A model generated the notes under the pieces. The model was given only the letters and a program-made list of their open reading frames with translations, was not told the origin of the DNA and made no database searches. The translations under genes and the position numbers were made by a program. From G963668345 sp965206025 (lineage in GTDB: Bacteria > Acidobacteriota > Terriglobia > Bryobacterales > UBA6623), in NCBI GenBank assembly GCA_965206025.1, contig CBDBIU010000005.1, positions 1,736,001 to 1,800,000 of the forward strand: DNA of 64,000 nucleotides, given 5' to 3'. Below, one piece after another: positions 51,957 through 60,633 of this stretch (position 1 is the first letter of the stretch; each line of letters starts with the position of its first letter).

Positions 51957-52586
51957 ATGGACTGGTGGATCGTCATCACATTGATCATTGCCGCGACGCT
52001 GGCTTACGGCTATTGGGATCACAATCATCAGCGCCGGCTTCTTGGCCAGTCATTCGCTCTTCTCGCTACCAAGTATGGAGGCGAGGTGAAGCCGGGCAAC
52101 GTACTCGTGTTCCCGCAACTTCACTTTCAGATGGACGGCCGACGCTACCTGGTCGCGGCCCTGGCAACCAATGGCTCCGATTCAGGCGAAAGCGGCCCCT
52201 TCACGTTCGTCGATGTGGATTTACCGTTCGACACCGGCCGGAAGATCCGGGTCAAGAGAAGCACCGGCGGCGGCAAACGCCTCATGGACACCCTTGGGCC
52301 CGGGGGGCGCCCAACGACCGGGCACAAGGAATTCGATGAGGCTTTTCGCATCGAAGGGAACGACCAGATACTCGCATCCAGTCTCCTCGAATTACCCGTG
52401 CGCGAAATGTTGCTTAGCTCGCGAGCGCGGCGCCTCGATGTGAAAGTGCAAGGCAAGAAGATCAGCGTCCATAGGGATGGAATCGCCGAGTCCACGGCCG
52501 ACCTGGAGGAGTTGATCGACATCGCCGGTCTCTTCGCTGACCACTGCCCAGCGAACCTTGGGACGGCCGACTCGGGACCTCGCTGA
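51957..52586 (+). CDS. membrane-anchored protein of unknown function
   Basis: Encodes 209 residues from ATG 51957. One N-terminal helix (DWWIVITLIIAATLAYGYW) with a short external tip is followed by a soluble domain: LGQSFALLATKYGGEVKPGN, LHFQMDGRRYLVAALATNGS and FTFVDVDLPFDTGRKIRVKR. It probably faces the cytoplasm. No family recognised. It lies directly after a family A element and may use a promoter there or its own. Confidence 0.65.
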   Translation: MDWWIVITLIIAATLAYGYWDHNHQRRLLGQSFALLATKYGGEVKPGNVLVFPQLHFQMDGRRYLVAALATNGSDSGESGPFTFVDVDLPFDTGRKIRVKRSTGGGKRLMDTLGPGGRPTTGHKEFDEAFRIEGNDQILASSLLELPVREMLLSSRARRLDVKVQGKKISVHRDGIAESTADLEELIDIAGLFADHCPANLGTADSGPR

Positions 52587-52690
52587 ACCTCGCCCCGGCT
52601 TGACGGCAACGAACGCGAAACCCACCCGCGAGTCCTATGCCGCGCGGCTATAACCCCAGGTCACAGTCCTGACTGTTCCCATTTTTTCGG

Positions 52691-53753
52691 CTACTCGTCA
52701 CTAACAAACTCTCTCAGCAATCGTTCGGCCTCTTGGTCAGGGAACTGTTTCGGCGGACTCTTCATCAAAAACGCCGACGGGGCCTCCAAGACGCCCCCTA
52801 CGCCGCGGTCGAGAGCGAGCTTCGCGTAGCGAACGGCTTCCGACATCGAGCCGGCGAAGTTGGGGCTGTCCTCGACCTCGAGAATCGCCTTCAAAGTGAG
52901 CGGCGCGCCGCCGTAGTTATAACCCTCGAAGTGGAATATGGTCGTCTTGCGGTCTCCCATATTCGGCATGGGGGTCGCGCCCACGGCCAGGTTGCCGCCT
53001 TCGAGATACGCGCCGATACCGCGCTTTTTCGACTCGTGCTTGCACTCCACGCGAGCGCCGACTTGGTTCCTGAAGTCTGTGTTGCCGGCGTAATTCAACT
53101 GATATGTCTTTTCGATCGTGATGCCGCGAGAGTTCAAACAATCGATCAGGGCGCGGTGCGTGATCGTGCCGCCGAGTTGACTTTTGATGTCGTCTCCGAT
53201 CAGGGGCACCTTGTTGGCCGCGGCGGCTTCTTGAAACCCGGGATCATTGGCCACCGGGGAAGGCATACCGTTGACGAATCCGATTCTTGCCACGTTGATC
53301 GCCTGGTCGGCGTAGTAGCGTGTCGCTTCGTCGGATGCGGCCGGCAGGAAGTTGATCAGCACATCGGCCCCCGAGTCGATCAGCACCTTACCCACGTCGG
53401 CTGGCTCGGCATGGCCCGGGTGAAAGTCCTCGGTCATCCAATCGGCGACCCCGTCGAGGACGGGGCCCATCCATACCTTCGCTCCGAGGGGCTTGATCTC
53501 GCAGTCGTAGCGGATGGCGCAGTTCGGTCCCTCGAAGATGGCTTCGGTGATGTCTTTTCCAACCTTGCGGCTGTCGACATCAAAGCCGGCAACCGGTACG
53601 ATGTCGCAAGGCGTGTACCCGCCAATGTCCCAGTTCATCACCCAGCCGCTTCCCGTTGCCGCTGTGCTGGTTGTAGTAGAAGTGGCTCTGAACGACGGAA
53701 CTGGCGCAATTGCCGATGCCGACGATCGCCACCCTGACCTGCTTCTCGCCCAT
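52691..53753 (-). pseudogene. inositol-3-phosphate synthase, frameshifted
   Basis: From ATG 53753 (AGGGA upstream) the frame reads MGEKQVRVAIVGIGNCASSV, then VQSHFYYNQHSGNG; it then shifts near 53660 and continues WVMNWDIGGYTPCDIVPVAG. The rest is an uninterrupted Ino1: SGADVLINFLPAASDEATRY, INVARIGFVNGMPSPVANDP, LIGDDIKSQLGGTITHRALI and GNTDFRNQ..RVECKHESKK. This NAD-dependent enzyme makes inositol-1-phosphate from glucose-6-phosphate. Only one base needs changing for a normal protein of about 355 residues, so an assembly error is quite possible. Confidence 0.8.
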
Positions 53754-53885
53754 CTGGAGTCCCTTCTCTGGTGATGGATGCCGCGTTCCTGACGCTTGAT
53801 TGCAGTCGGGAGGGCGTAACTACTTTGCTCCAGTCCGGTCCCGCGCCGCCGCCGGAGCCGTTGGACCCTCAAGGCTACCACAGGC

Positions 53886-53920
53886 TCACCCGCCTTTTTC
53901 ACCAGGAGGCGAGACAAACC
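53886..53920. repeat. diverged repeat family A end
   Basis: caccc gcctttttcaccaggaggcgag resembles the family A left end, upstream of the SDR gene and between two divergent genes. Confidence 0.45.
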
Positions 53921-53965
53921 TGTTGACTCGCCGGCTTGCGACCGGCAAACTACACAGAAGGCCCG

Positions 53966-54751
53966 ATGGTTGACCGGCCGCCACGGAGATCCACTTTGCC
54001 CCCCAAAGACTTTGCGGGAAGGACCGCCCTCGTCACCGGCGGATCACGCGGCATCGGTCGCGAGATTGCAAGTAAGCTTGCGCGTCACGGAGCCGATGTC
54101 TCCATCCTCTACCACAGCCGCGACGCTGACGCCCAGGCCACGAAGGAGTCTGTCGAGCGGGAAGGCGTGAAGTGCGTTCTGGCCAAGGGCGATGTGTCCG
54201 ACCCGTCCGATGTAGAGGACGCCGTCGCCAAGACTCGCCGGGAACTAGGACCCATCAGCTTGTTGGTAACAAGTGCCGCTGTCCTCGTGGTGGGATCTCA
54301 TCAGGAGGTCACTTGGGAGAGTTGGAAGAAGACCTTGTCCGTTAACTTGGACGGGGTCTTTCTTTCCATCATGGCCGTGAAAGACGAGATGCTGGCGAAC
54401 GAGGACGGGCGAATCGTCTGTCTGTCTTCGGTCGCGGCTCTGCGCGCGCGCAAACTGGAGATCCCCTATGCCACGAGCAAGGCTGGAATCGTGGCCATGG
54501 TGAGGTGTTTTTCCGGCGCGCTGGCTCCGCACGTCCGCGTCAACTGCATCGCCCCAGGCCTGGTCGAAACAGAAATGAGCGCCGCGCAGCCTCCCGAGAG
54601 GAAGCAGGCCATCATCGATGCAACGCCGCTGGGCCGCTTCGGCCGGCCGGAAGAAATCGCCAACGTCGCCTATTTCCTGCTTTCCGACAAGTCGAGCTTC
54701 ACGACCGGACAAACGGTCGCCGCAACCGGGGGAAGAGTGCTGCTGCCCTAG
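53966..54751 (+). CDS. short-chain dehydrogenase/reductase, FabG-like
   Basis: Encodes 261 residues from ATG 53966. The cofactor loop is ALVTGGSRGIGREIASKLAR, followed by LAKGDVSDPSDVEDAV, LLVTSAAVLVVG and the catalytic set Ser in IVCLSSVAALRARK, Tyr and Lys in IPYATSKAGIVAM. CIAPGLVETEMS and GRFGRPEEIANVAYFLLSDK are typical of the FabG-like classical SDRs. The Arg preference after the second strand (YHSRDAD) suggests NADP(H). Substrate unknown; no fatty acid genes are adjacent. Confidence 0.85.
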   Translation: MVDRPPRRSTLPPKDFAGRTALVTGGSRGIGREIASKLARHGADVSILYHSRDADAQATKESVEREGVKCVLAKGDVSDPSDVEDAVAKTRRELGPISLLVTSAAVLVVGSHQEVTWESWKKTLSVNLDGVFLSIMAVKDEMLANEDGRIVCLSSVAALRARKLEIPYATSKAGIVAMVRCFSGALAPHVRVNCIAPGLVETEMSAAQPPERKQAIIDATPLGRFGRPEEIANVAYFLLSDKSSFTTGQTVAATGGRVLLP

Positions 54752-54854
54752 CCCGCCCTGACCCCGATGCTCTTTACTTTCCCCTTGACTTTCGACACAG
54801 TCGCTCCGGGGCTGATAAGTTTCTCAGTGCCTATCACCCTGATCATGCTGGGAT

Positions 54855-54874
54855 GGCCAAAACGGAAATCCCGG
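54855..54874 (+). repeat. isolated IS1380 right-end-like sequence
   Basis: GGCCAAAACGGAAATCCCGG differs at one base from the right end of IS1380 copies b and c (GGCCAAAACGGAAATCCTGG). It has the same orientation as copy c but lies 164 bp before its left end. No other part of an IS1380 element is near it. Confidence 0.6.
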
Positions 54875-55037
54875 CTAGACTGTTCATTTCATCACAAGCC
54901 TCTCCAGGGCGTCTCGCATTTCGACGATGTCAATTTTGGGATATCGGCTAAGGAACTTAAGCCACTTGGGGTATGTTTCGTTTTCGCCGTCTCGCAGTTT
55001 GCGACCGTCATACCTACGCGTCAACAACACCTTTTCA

Positions 55038-56703
55038 CCCGCATTTTCAATTTGATGTTTGACATCCCGACCTTCCAGCGGCCTTGAGCGTCTTTATTCA
55101 TAGGGGCTAGAGCCCGATGAGGACGCCATGGAGGCCAACACCCAATGGGTGAAAAACAAACCAAGCCATTCCAGCTAAGTTTCAACGGCTTGTTGAAAGT
55201 CGATTTCCAGGGATCGCACGTCACTTCTGATGGTGGCCTGATTTTGGTTCGCGAACTGGACGAACGGCTCGGTCTCGGAGAACTGATTGACGAGCATCTC
55301 AGCGACTCCCGGCAAGGCACAAACAAGCAGTTCACGCTCGCTGATCTGTTGCGGCAGTCGGTCTACAGCCGCTTGGCGGGCTACGAGGACCTCAACGACG
55401 CCGAGCGGGTTTCGATCGATCCGACGTTTCGGCTGATCGGTTCGCAGAAGATCTGGGATCGCGGTGCGGCCTTGACCTCGACGCTGCACGGCTTCGAGAC
55501 GGAGATGCTGGCGAGCGAAGAGAACCTGCTGGGGCTGATGGCGCTGAACCGAGAGCTGGTCGGGCAAGCGGAGGCGTTCGACGACTCCGAGCGGGTCGTT
55601 CTGGACATGGACTCCACCGAGAGTCCGGTCCATGGCCAACAGGAAGGCAGTGCCTACAACGGACACTTCGAGTCGGTCTGCTACCATCCGTTGCTTTTGT
55701 TCAACGGTCATGGTGATTGCCTCGCTGCAAAGCTGCGTCCAGGCAACGTGCACAGCGCCGACGACTGGGATGAGCTATTGTTGCCGGAGATCGAGCGCCA
55801 ACAGGCTGCGGGCAAGCAGGTCGCCTTCCGGGGCGATGCGGCCTTTGCCAAGCCGGAGGTTTATGAGGCTTCGGAGGAACGCGGAGTACAGTACGCCATT
55901 CGCATTCCGGCCAACAAGAGCCTGGAGTTGGAGATCGAGGACATCCTGTTTCGGCCACCGGGCAGGCCGAGCGCCAAGCCCCTGGTGCGCTACAAGAGCT
56001 TCCGCTATCAGGCCGCCAGTTGGAGCAAACCGCGGCGCATCGTAGCGAAGGTTGAGCACCACCCGGGCGAACTGTTCGCGCAACCCGGCTTCATCGTCAC
56101 CAACATGACCCGGCCCAGTCGCTCGGTGGTGCGCTTTTACAACAAGCGCGGCACGGCCGAGCAGTGGATCAAGGAAGGCAAGCAGGCCACGAATTGGACA
56201 CGGTTGTCGTGCCATCGTTTTCGCGCGAACGAAGTTCGCTTGCAACTCAGCGTCCTGGCTTACAACCTCGGCAACCTGTGGCGGCGGCTGGGACTGCCAC
56301 CAAGCATCAAGAGCTGGTCGCTGACGAGCTTGCAGCAGCGGCTGATGAAGACCGGCGGGCGGCTGGTCAAGCATGCCCGCTACTACTGGTTGCTGCTGGC
56401 CGAGGGGCATCTGAACCGGCGGCTGTTCGGTGACATGCTGCACAGGATCTGGGCGCTGCCGCTGCCGAGCGGGTAGCGTTGACCGGGCTAGGATCAACAG
56501 TTTTCGGCTCCAAAAAGGTTTGGCAGGGAGCAGTGTCGGCCGCAGCGCCGTTCAGGCCGCGCAATCAACGTCTGTGAGCGGACGGACGAGCCCTGGCGCC
56601 TACCGGCGGAGGGGATGTGCAAGGTTCAGCGCGAAAAGACGTGGCATTCGGGCCGGCGCGGATGTATACTGTGGCCGTGCCAAGGCCAAAACGGAAATCC
56701 TGG
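55038..56703 (+). mobile_element. IS1380-family insertion sequence, copy c
   Basis: A 1666-bp element from CCCGCATTTTCAATTTGA to CCAGGATTTCCGTTTTGG (inward), flanked by TTTCA at 55033-55037 and 56704-56708. It is practically identical to copy b, so both are recent insertions of the same element. Confidence 0.92.
55145..56476 (+). CDS. IS1380-family transposase (copy c)
   Basis: Encodes 443 residues, identical to the protein of copy b, including LDMDST, RGDAAFAKPE and YNKRGTAEQWIKEGK. It starts 107 bp inside the left end, after a spacer with the same sequence as in copy b. Intact, likely active. Confidence 0.93.
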   Translation: MGEKQTKPFQLSFNGLLKVDFQGSHVTSDGGLILVRELDERLGLGELIDEHLSDSRQGTNKQFTLADLLRQSVYSRLAGYEDLNDAERVSIDPTFRLIGSQKIWDRGAALTSTLHGFETEMLASEENLLGLMALNRELVGQAEAFDDSERVVLDMDSTESPVHGQQEGSAYNGHFESVCYHPLLLFNGHGDCLAAKLRPGNVHSADDWDELLLPEIERQQAAGKQVAFRGDAAFAKPEVYEASEERGVQYAIRIPANKSLELEIEDILFRPPGRPSAKPLVRYKSFRYQAASWSKPRRIVAKVEHHPGELFAQPGFIVTNMTRPSRSVVRFYNKRGTAEQWIKEGKQATNWTRLSCHRFRANEVRLQLSVLAYNLGNLWRRLGLPPSIKSWSLTSLQQRLMKTGGRLVKHARYYWLLLAEGHLNRRLFGDMLHRIWALPLPSG

Positions 56704-56797
56704 TTTCATTCATGTCTTGAATTTCAATTTCGATAGCTTGTTCGCACAAAGTTGTGTAGTGAGAAGGAAAACGATAGTAAGATTTACAGCCTTTAGT

Positions 56798-57253
56798 GGC
56801 TCTTCTGGGATTTTAGTGGCTGGCGGCGGTGAGTGACGGATCCCTCGCCACTGTGAGGCCGACCTCCCGGAGCCTGCTTCGGTGCCATTCAAGGGCTTCG
56901 TGACAACTCTACGGCCCCCAAGGCCGGGCGGCGACTGCGTTGGCCAAAAAGAATTACTGATAAACAAAGGGTTACGAGTAGAGCAAGGCTGCTGGCAGGT
57001 AGTCGTACAGTCTCCCGAAGGCTGTGAAATGCGGATCCACAACTGTCATCCAGTGGCCACACTCAAAGAGATAACTCCCTGTTTATCAGTGTCTTATTCC
57101 CTTTACGAGTTGCCCACGACCGGACTGGCGTGTAGGGTATTTGGGGATTTCTTGGCCGCCTTTTGGGCTCCGATGTGACTGCGGGCGACGTCGGGTCGGC
57201 AGGATGGAGGAGCCGGCTACCCGTTGGCCACCCACTAAAAACCCGGAAGAGCC
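56798..57253 (+). mobile_element. 456-bp MITE with ISL3-type ends, copy 2
   Basis: Same ends, length and nearly the same sequence as copies 1 and 3. The 8 bp on either side (cctttagt and aacattct) do not match, so recombination or a deletion joined it to the IS21 remnant on its right. It cuts the 5' side of the minus-strand gene fragment on its left. Confidence 0.85.
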
Positions 57254-57288
57254 AACATTCTTGGGGTGTTTTGTGTGATGCAGGAGGG

Positions 57289-57835
57289 ATGTACTCTGTG
57301 GAGCTGTACGCACGCGTTCGCCGGGCGGTCTTTGTCGAAGGGGTCAGCGAGAGAGAAGCGGCGCAGCGTTTCGGGCTGGCGCGCGAGACCGTGCGCAAGA
57401 TGCTGCGCTACGCCGCGCCGCCGGGCTATCGGCGGCAGAAGCCGATCCGACGCCCCAGGCTGGATCCCTACACCGGCGTCATCGACCAGATTCTCGAGTC
57501 GGATGAGGCGCTGCCGAAGAAGCAGCGGCACACCGCCCAGCGGATCTTCGAGCGGCTGCGGGACGAGCACGACTTCGCGGGCGGCTACACCATCATCAAA
57601 GACTACGTGCGGCTGAAGCGGACCTCGCAGCGCGAGATGTTCGTGCCGCTGACCCATCCGCCGGGGCACGCCCAGGCGGACTTCGGCGAGGCGCAGGTGG
57701 AGATCGGCGGGGTGCTGGCGAAGGCGCACTACTTCGTCATCGATCTACGCCACAGCGACGAGAGTTACGTGCGGGCGTTTCCGGCCGAGACGACGGAAGC
57801 TTTCTTGGAGGGGCACGTCAAGGCGTTTCGCTACT
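57289..57835 (+). pseudogene. IS21-type transposase IstA, N-terminal fragment
   Basis: From ATG 57289 (CAGGAGGG upstream) it reads MYSVELYARVRRAVFVEGVS with an HTH (AAQRFGLARETVRKMLRY), then QRIFERLRDEHDFAGGYTII, HPPGHAQADFGEAQVEIGG with the first catalytic Asp, and TTEAFLEGHVKAF. It ends near 57835 where the SDR sequence begins. IstB and the right end are missing, so it cannot transpose. Confidence 0.85.
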
Positions 57836-58448
57836 GGGATGGCGCGATGCGACGGCCTGCGAAACAGCCGCCCGGGAGATTCGAGCGCACCCCGCGGGCC
57901 AGGGGGAAGTTACGTCAATGAAGCTGGATGTCGCTGACCCTGACAGCGTCGCTGGTTTCCGCGAAGCGGTCGAACGCCGGGTCGGCCCCGTGGATATTCT
58001 GGTCAACAACGCGGCCGTGTTCTTGGACCAGGGAGTGAGCGTGTTCGACGTCGACGAACCGGCGATCCGGAGGACGCTCGAAGTCAATCTCTACGGGCCT
58101 CTCCGGCTATGTCAAGCGTTGGTTCCCGGCATGGTCGAGCGAGGCTGGGGCCGGGTGGTGAACATCTCGTCGGGTTACGGCTCACTCGCCGGCATGGGAG
58201 GACGCGACGCGGCCTACAAACTCTCGAAGGCGGCCCTCAACGCGCTGACGCGCATCGTGGCCGCGGAAATCCAAGGCGACGTCAAAGTGAACTCGGCCGA
58301 CCCAGGCTGGGTGAGGACCCGCATGGGCGGACCGGCGGCCTTGCGCGAGGTGGACGAGACGGTCAAGGGCATCACATGGCTGGCGACGCTGCCCTCGGAC
58401 GGGCCGAACGGGGGCTTCTTCCTCGACGGCAAACCGAAGCCTTGGTGA
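57836..58448 (+). pseudogene. short-chain dehydrogenase lacking its nucleotide-binding N-terminus
   Basis: Immediately after the IstA fragment, in a different frame, the sequence reads RDATACETAAREIRAHPAGQ, GEVTSMKLDVADPDSVAGFR and ILVNNAAVF. NISSGYGSL (catalytic Ser), AAYKLSKAALNAL (catalytic Tyr and Lys), SADPGWVRTRMGG and a complete C-terminus follow. The first strand and the TGxxxGIG cofactor loop (about 30 residues) are missing. An ATG at 57918 could start a 176-residue product, but it could not bind NADP normally. It is a carbonyl-reductase-like member of the family. Confidence 0.8.
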
Positions 58449-58488
58449 AGCCATGGCGTGCAGCGATCCGTCGCAGGGCCGCGCACGC

Positions 58489-58590
58489 TGAACCGTGCGG
58501 CTGGTCGCCGAACAAGCCGTCAAGCGACGACTGGTTCCGCGTGTCGGACGAGAAACCATCCACGTTTTGCTGCTGAACCACGATCTCAAT
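58489..58590 (+). pseudogene. IS630-type transposase scrap
   Basis: TVRLVAEQAVKRRLVPRVGR, ETIHVLLLNHDL matches the segment of IS630 transposases that follows the HTH. Sense is lost on both sides. Confidence 0.55.
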
Positions 58591-58687
58591 ACCTTGACCA
58601 AGGTTTTGGCGCAGGCTCCAGGCGCTTCCGCAATCCTGCACAGGCTGCGACGGGAACCGAGCGGCGAGCTTAGCCTGTCACTGTCCG

Positions 58688-59692
58688 CTACAGCCCGACC
58701 GGGACATCCATCCCCGCCAACTGATACGCCCTAACCAGCGCTCCGATAACCGGCTCAGACTTCGGCTGGACGACCGAGGTGTTTTCCTCGGCGTTCAGTT
58801 GGCTGCGAAATTCCTCCGCTACGAATCGGCTGCGAAAAACTCCGCCAACGGGAACGATCGGAACCGTTGCCTCCATGTCGAACAGCTGCTTGCGCACCGC
58901 TAGGGCCAACTCGTGAAGACGCTTCGCGGCGGTCTCCAAGATCCCTGCCGCCACTCGATCACCGTCTGAAGCGGCGCGGTCGACCCAAGGCGCCAGTGAT
59001 GCGACGCGATCGCGTGGAAACTGCTCGGTATAAAAGCGGTGCATCAACTCGTTGACGCTCTCCGCCTTGCACTCTTTCCGCAACAGATTAGTCAGAGCCG
59101 TCTCCGGTCCCCATCCCTCTTCCCGCCGCAGGGCGGCGCGCAGAGCCTGCCGAACGATGCCGAACGCGCCGCCCTCGTCGCCGAAAACATAACCCCAGCC
59201 CCCGGCGCGCGCCGTTTCGCCCGTCGCAGTCTGGCCGAAGGCCATCGACCCTGTGCCCGCAAGCACCACCACCCCGGGCTTCGCGCCGATTCCGCCCAGC
59301 AGGGCGATCTCGGCGTCGGTTGCGATCTCCAGGTGTTGGGTGGAAATCACGCTCTCGATGACGACCCGTTTTTCGGCGGGTCCGCCGCTCAGTCCAAAAC
59401 AGGCGGCGGCAAATCGAGTTCGGCCGAGTTTCCGGCCGGTCCGCTCCAGCGCTTCGCCCACGGCATTTGAAACGGCCCCTTGAAATTTTCCCCGGCCGCG
59501 CTCATCCCCAGCACAGTTTGCCGGGCCGGCCGCGCCGCGACCGATCACCGCGCCGTCGCCGTCCCCGACAACCGCTCGCGTATGGGATTGACCGCCGTCC
59601 ACCCCGAGAAAGAGGTCGCCGCTGTCCGGTCGAGCCGCGGTTTTCGGTGTGGAATCAGCTTGTGCCAACGGCCCTACGATAACAATACTCAA
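58688..59692 (-). CDS. BadF/BadG-type ATPase, probable N-acetylglucosamine kinase
   Basis: Encodes up to 334 residues. Motifs of the ASKHA sugar kinases are present: phosphate 1 DLFLGVDGGQSHTRAVVGDG, RFAAACFGLSGGPAEK, phosphate 2 VVVLAGTGSMAFGQT, then GGWGYVFGDEGGAFGIVRQA and the adenosine region VPVGGVFRSRFVAEEF. This matches single-domain N-acetylglucosamine kinases of the BadF family that feed cell-wall sugars into metabolism. The start is uncertain: TTG 59692 lies within the upstream gene; a later start just before GDLFLGVDGG is possible. It follows the 176-residue gene with an overlap of up to 38 bp. Confidence 0.85.
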   Translation of the reverse strand: MSIVIVGPLAQADSTPKTAARPDSGDLFLGVDGGQSHTRAVVGDGDGAVIGRGAAGPANCAGDERGRGKFQGAVSNAVGEALERTGRKLGRTRFAAACFGLSGGPAEKRVVIESVISTQHLEIATDAEIALLGGIGAKPGVVVLAGTGSMAFGQTATGETARAGGWGYVFGDEGGAFGIVRQALRAALRREEGWGPETALTNLLRKECKAESVNELMHRFYTEQFPRDRVASLAPWVDRAASDGDRVAAGILETAAKRLHELALAVRKQLFDMEATVPIVPVGGVFRSRFVAEEFRSQLNAEENTSVVQPKSEPVIGALVRAYQLAGMDVPVGL

Positions 59693-60185
59693 ACAGGAGC
59701 TGCCATTCGAGCCGCTGAATCTCCATCAGCCGCTGTTCGAGGCCGCCGGCCGCCCCCTGGTAAACCGCTTGACACTGATCGACGAACCAAAACGGGTCCC
59801 ACGTTCGGCGTCCGTCGATTTCGCCATGGAGTCGTGCCCCCGCCGCATCGGGTGCGTCACTCGGCATTTCGAGGGCCCCGGCCCGCAGTGGAGGGAAAAC
59901 ATCATGCCCTCCGACTCGCCGAAACCAGTATTTCGAGTTCGAGAAATCCGTTTCCTGACGATGCATGACGCCGTGCAGAAAGCTGCCCGCGGAAGATGGA
60001 ATTCCCTGGGAAATCCTATGCGAGGCGTCTAGGTCCGAAAAGTAGAGATACAGCGCGCTTCGGAGGCACTCAGCCGCTTCCGAGGCGGCAACGGACATCC
60101 CCGAAAACAGATCCGCCTTCGAGCTTCGGCCCAACAGCGCCGAACCTTCCCCCTCCAGCGGCTCACGCGGAGCCAACGGCATCAA
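59655..60185 (-). CDS. conserved protein of unknown function
   Basis: Encodes 176 residues without signal peptide or membrane segment. Sense-like features include an Ala/Glu helix (MSVAASEAAECLRSALYLYF), SFLHGVMHRQETDFSNSKYW and FRRVGGHDVFPPL. HGVMHRQE..D.SNSKYWFRRVG..H is strongly patterned, with conserved-looking His, Glu, Asp and Trp, and could be an active site. Its end overlaps the start of the sugar kinase, suggesting a two-gene unit. Family not recognised with certainty. Confidence 0.6.
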   Translation of the reverse strand: MMPLAPREPLEGEGSALLGRSSKADLFSGMSVAASEAAECLRSALYLYFSDLDASHRISQGIPSSAGSFLHGVMHRQETDFSNSKYWFRRVGGHDVFPPLRAGALEMPSDAPDAAGARLHGEIDGRRTWDPFWFVDQCQAVYQGAAGGLEQRLMEIQRLEWQLLFEYCYRRAVGTS

Positions 60186-60633
60186 TCACCGTCCGCCGCC
60201 ATGAGGATCGAGGATCTCTTGGATCCGAGAGGAGTAATGGCTGATTGCAAACATTGTTGTTCGCTCCTTCTCCACGTGCTGGGCGGACGCCGGGTATGGG
60301 AGCGTGGGCCCACAGGCTATCGCCCGCAGCTTCCATGAGGAGGACTGCCCTTGTCAAGCAGGGGGCGGAAGCGGCTTCAGCTTCGGGGGAGGGCCGATCG
60401 CGCTCGTAGTGGAACAGTCGGGGGGCCTTGTCGGCGATGTTGACGCAATACGAGGGTTTGCCGACCTATGTACTCGACCGGCCATCGCGGCAGGGTTGCG
60501 GCGGGCTTGATAGCTGTCCCGCCTTTGAGTTCTTATGCCCGCGGGCGAGCCCAACTCGTTGTGACTGCCCTGTTCTTTGTGGACAGCGCCATGCAGGCGT
60601 TCGCGGGAGTCCGGGGCCAACGCGGCCAGCCCC
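60186..60633. other. no gene recognised
   Basis: About 450 bases between two leftward genes. Short open frames on both strands lack domains or ribosome binding sites; no repeat family member was found. Confidence 0.4.

Larger units (their letters stand above)
54884..56797 (-). pseudogene. gene fragment interrupted by IS1380 copy c and cut by MITE copy 2
   Basis: On the minus strand, sense begins at the MITE boundary (56797) with GCKSYYRFPSHYTTLCEQAI and EIEIQDMNE. It crosses the IS1380 copy through its TTTCA duplication and continues KVLLTRRYDGRKLRDGENE, TYPKWLKFLSRYPKIDIVEM and RDALERLVMK before TGA at 54884-54886. About 75 residues of a helical C-terminus remain. No family recognised. The 5' part is missing beyond the MITE. 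Confidence 0.65.

Noticed and set aside
55775..56497. A 240-residue frame antisense to the IS1380 transposases
   Set aside because: It is the mirror of a GC-rich coding frame (Pro/Gln/Arg-rich) and appears in both copies only because the transposase does.
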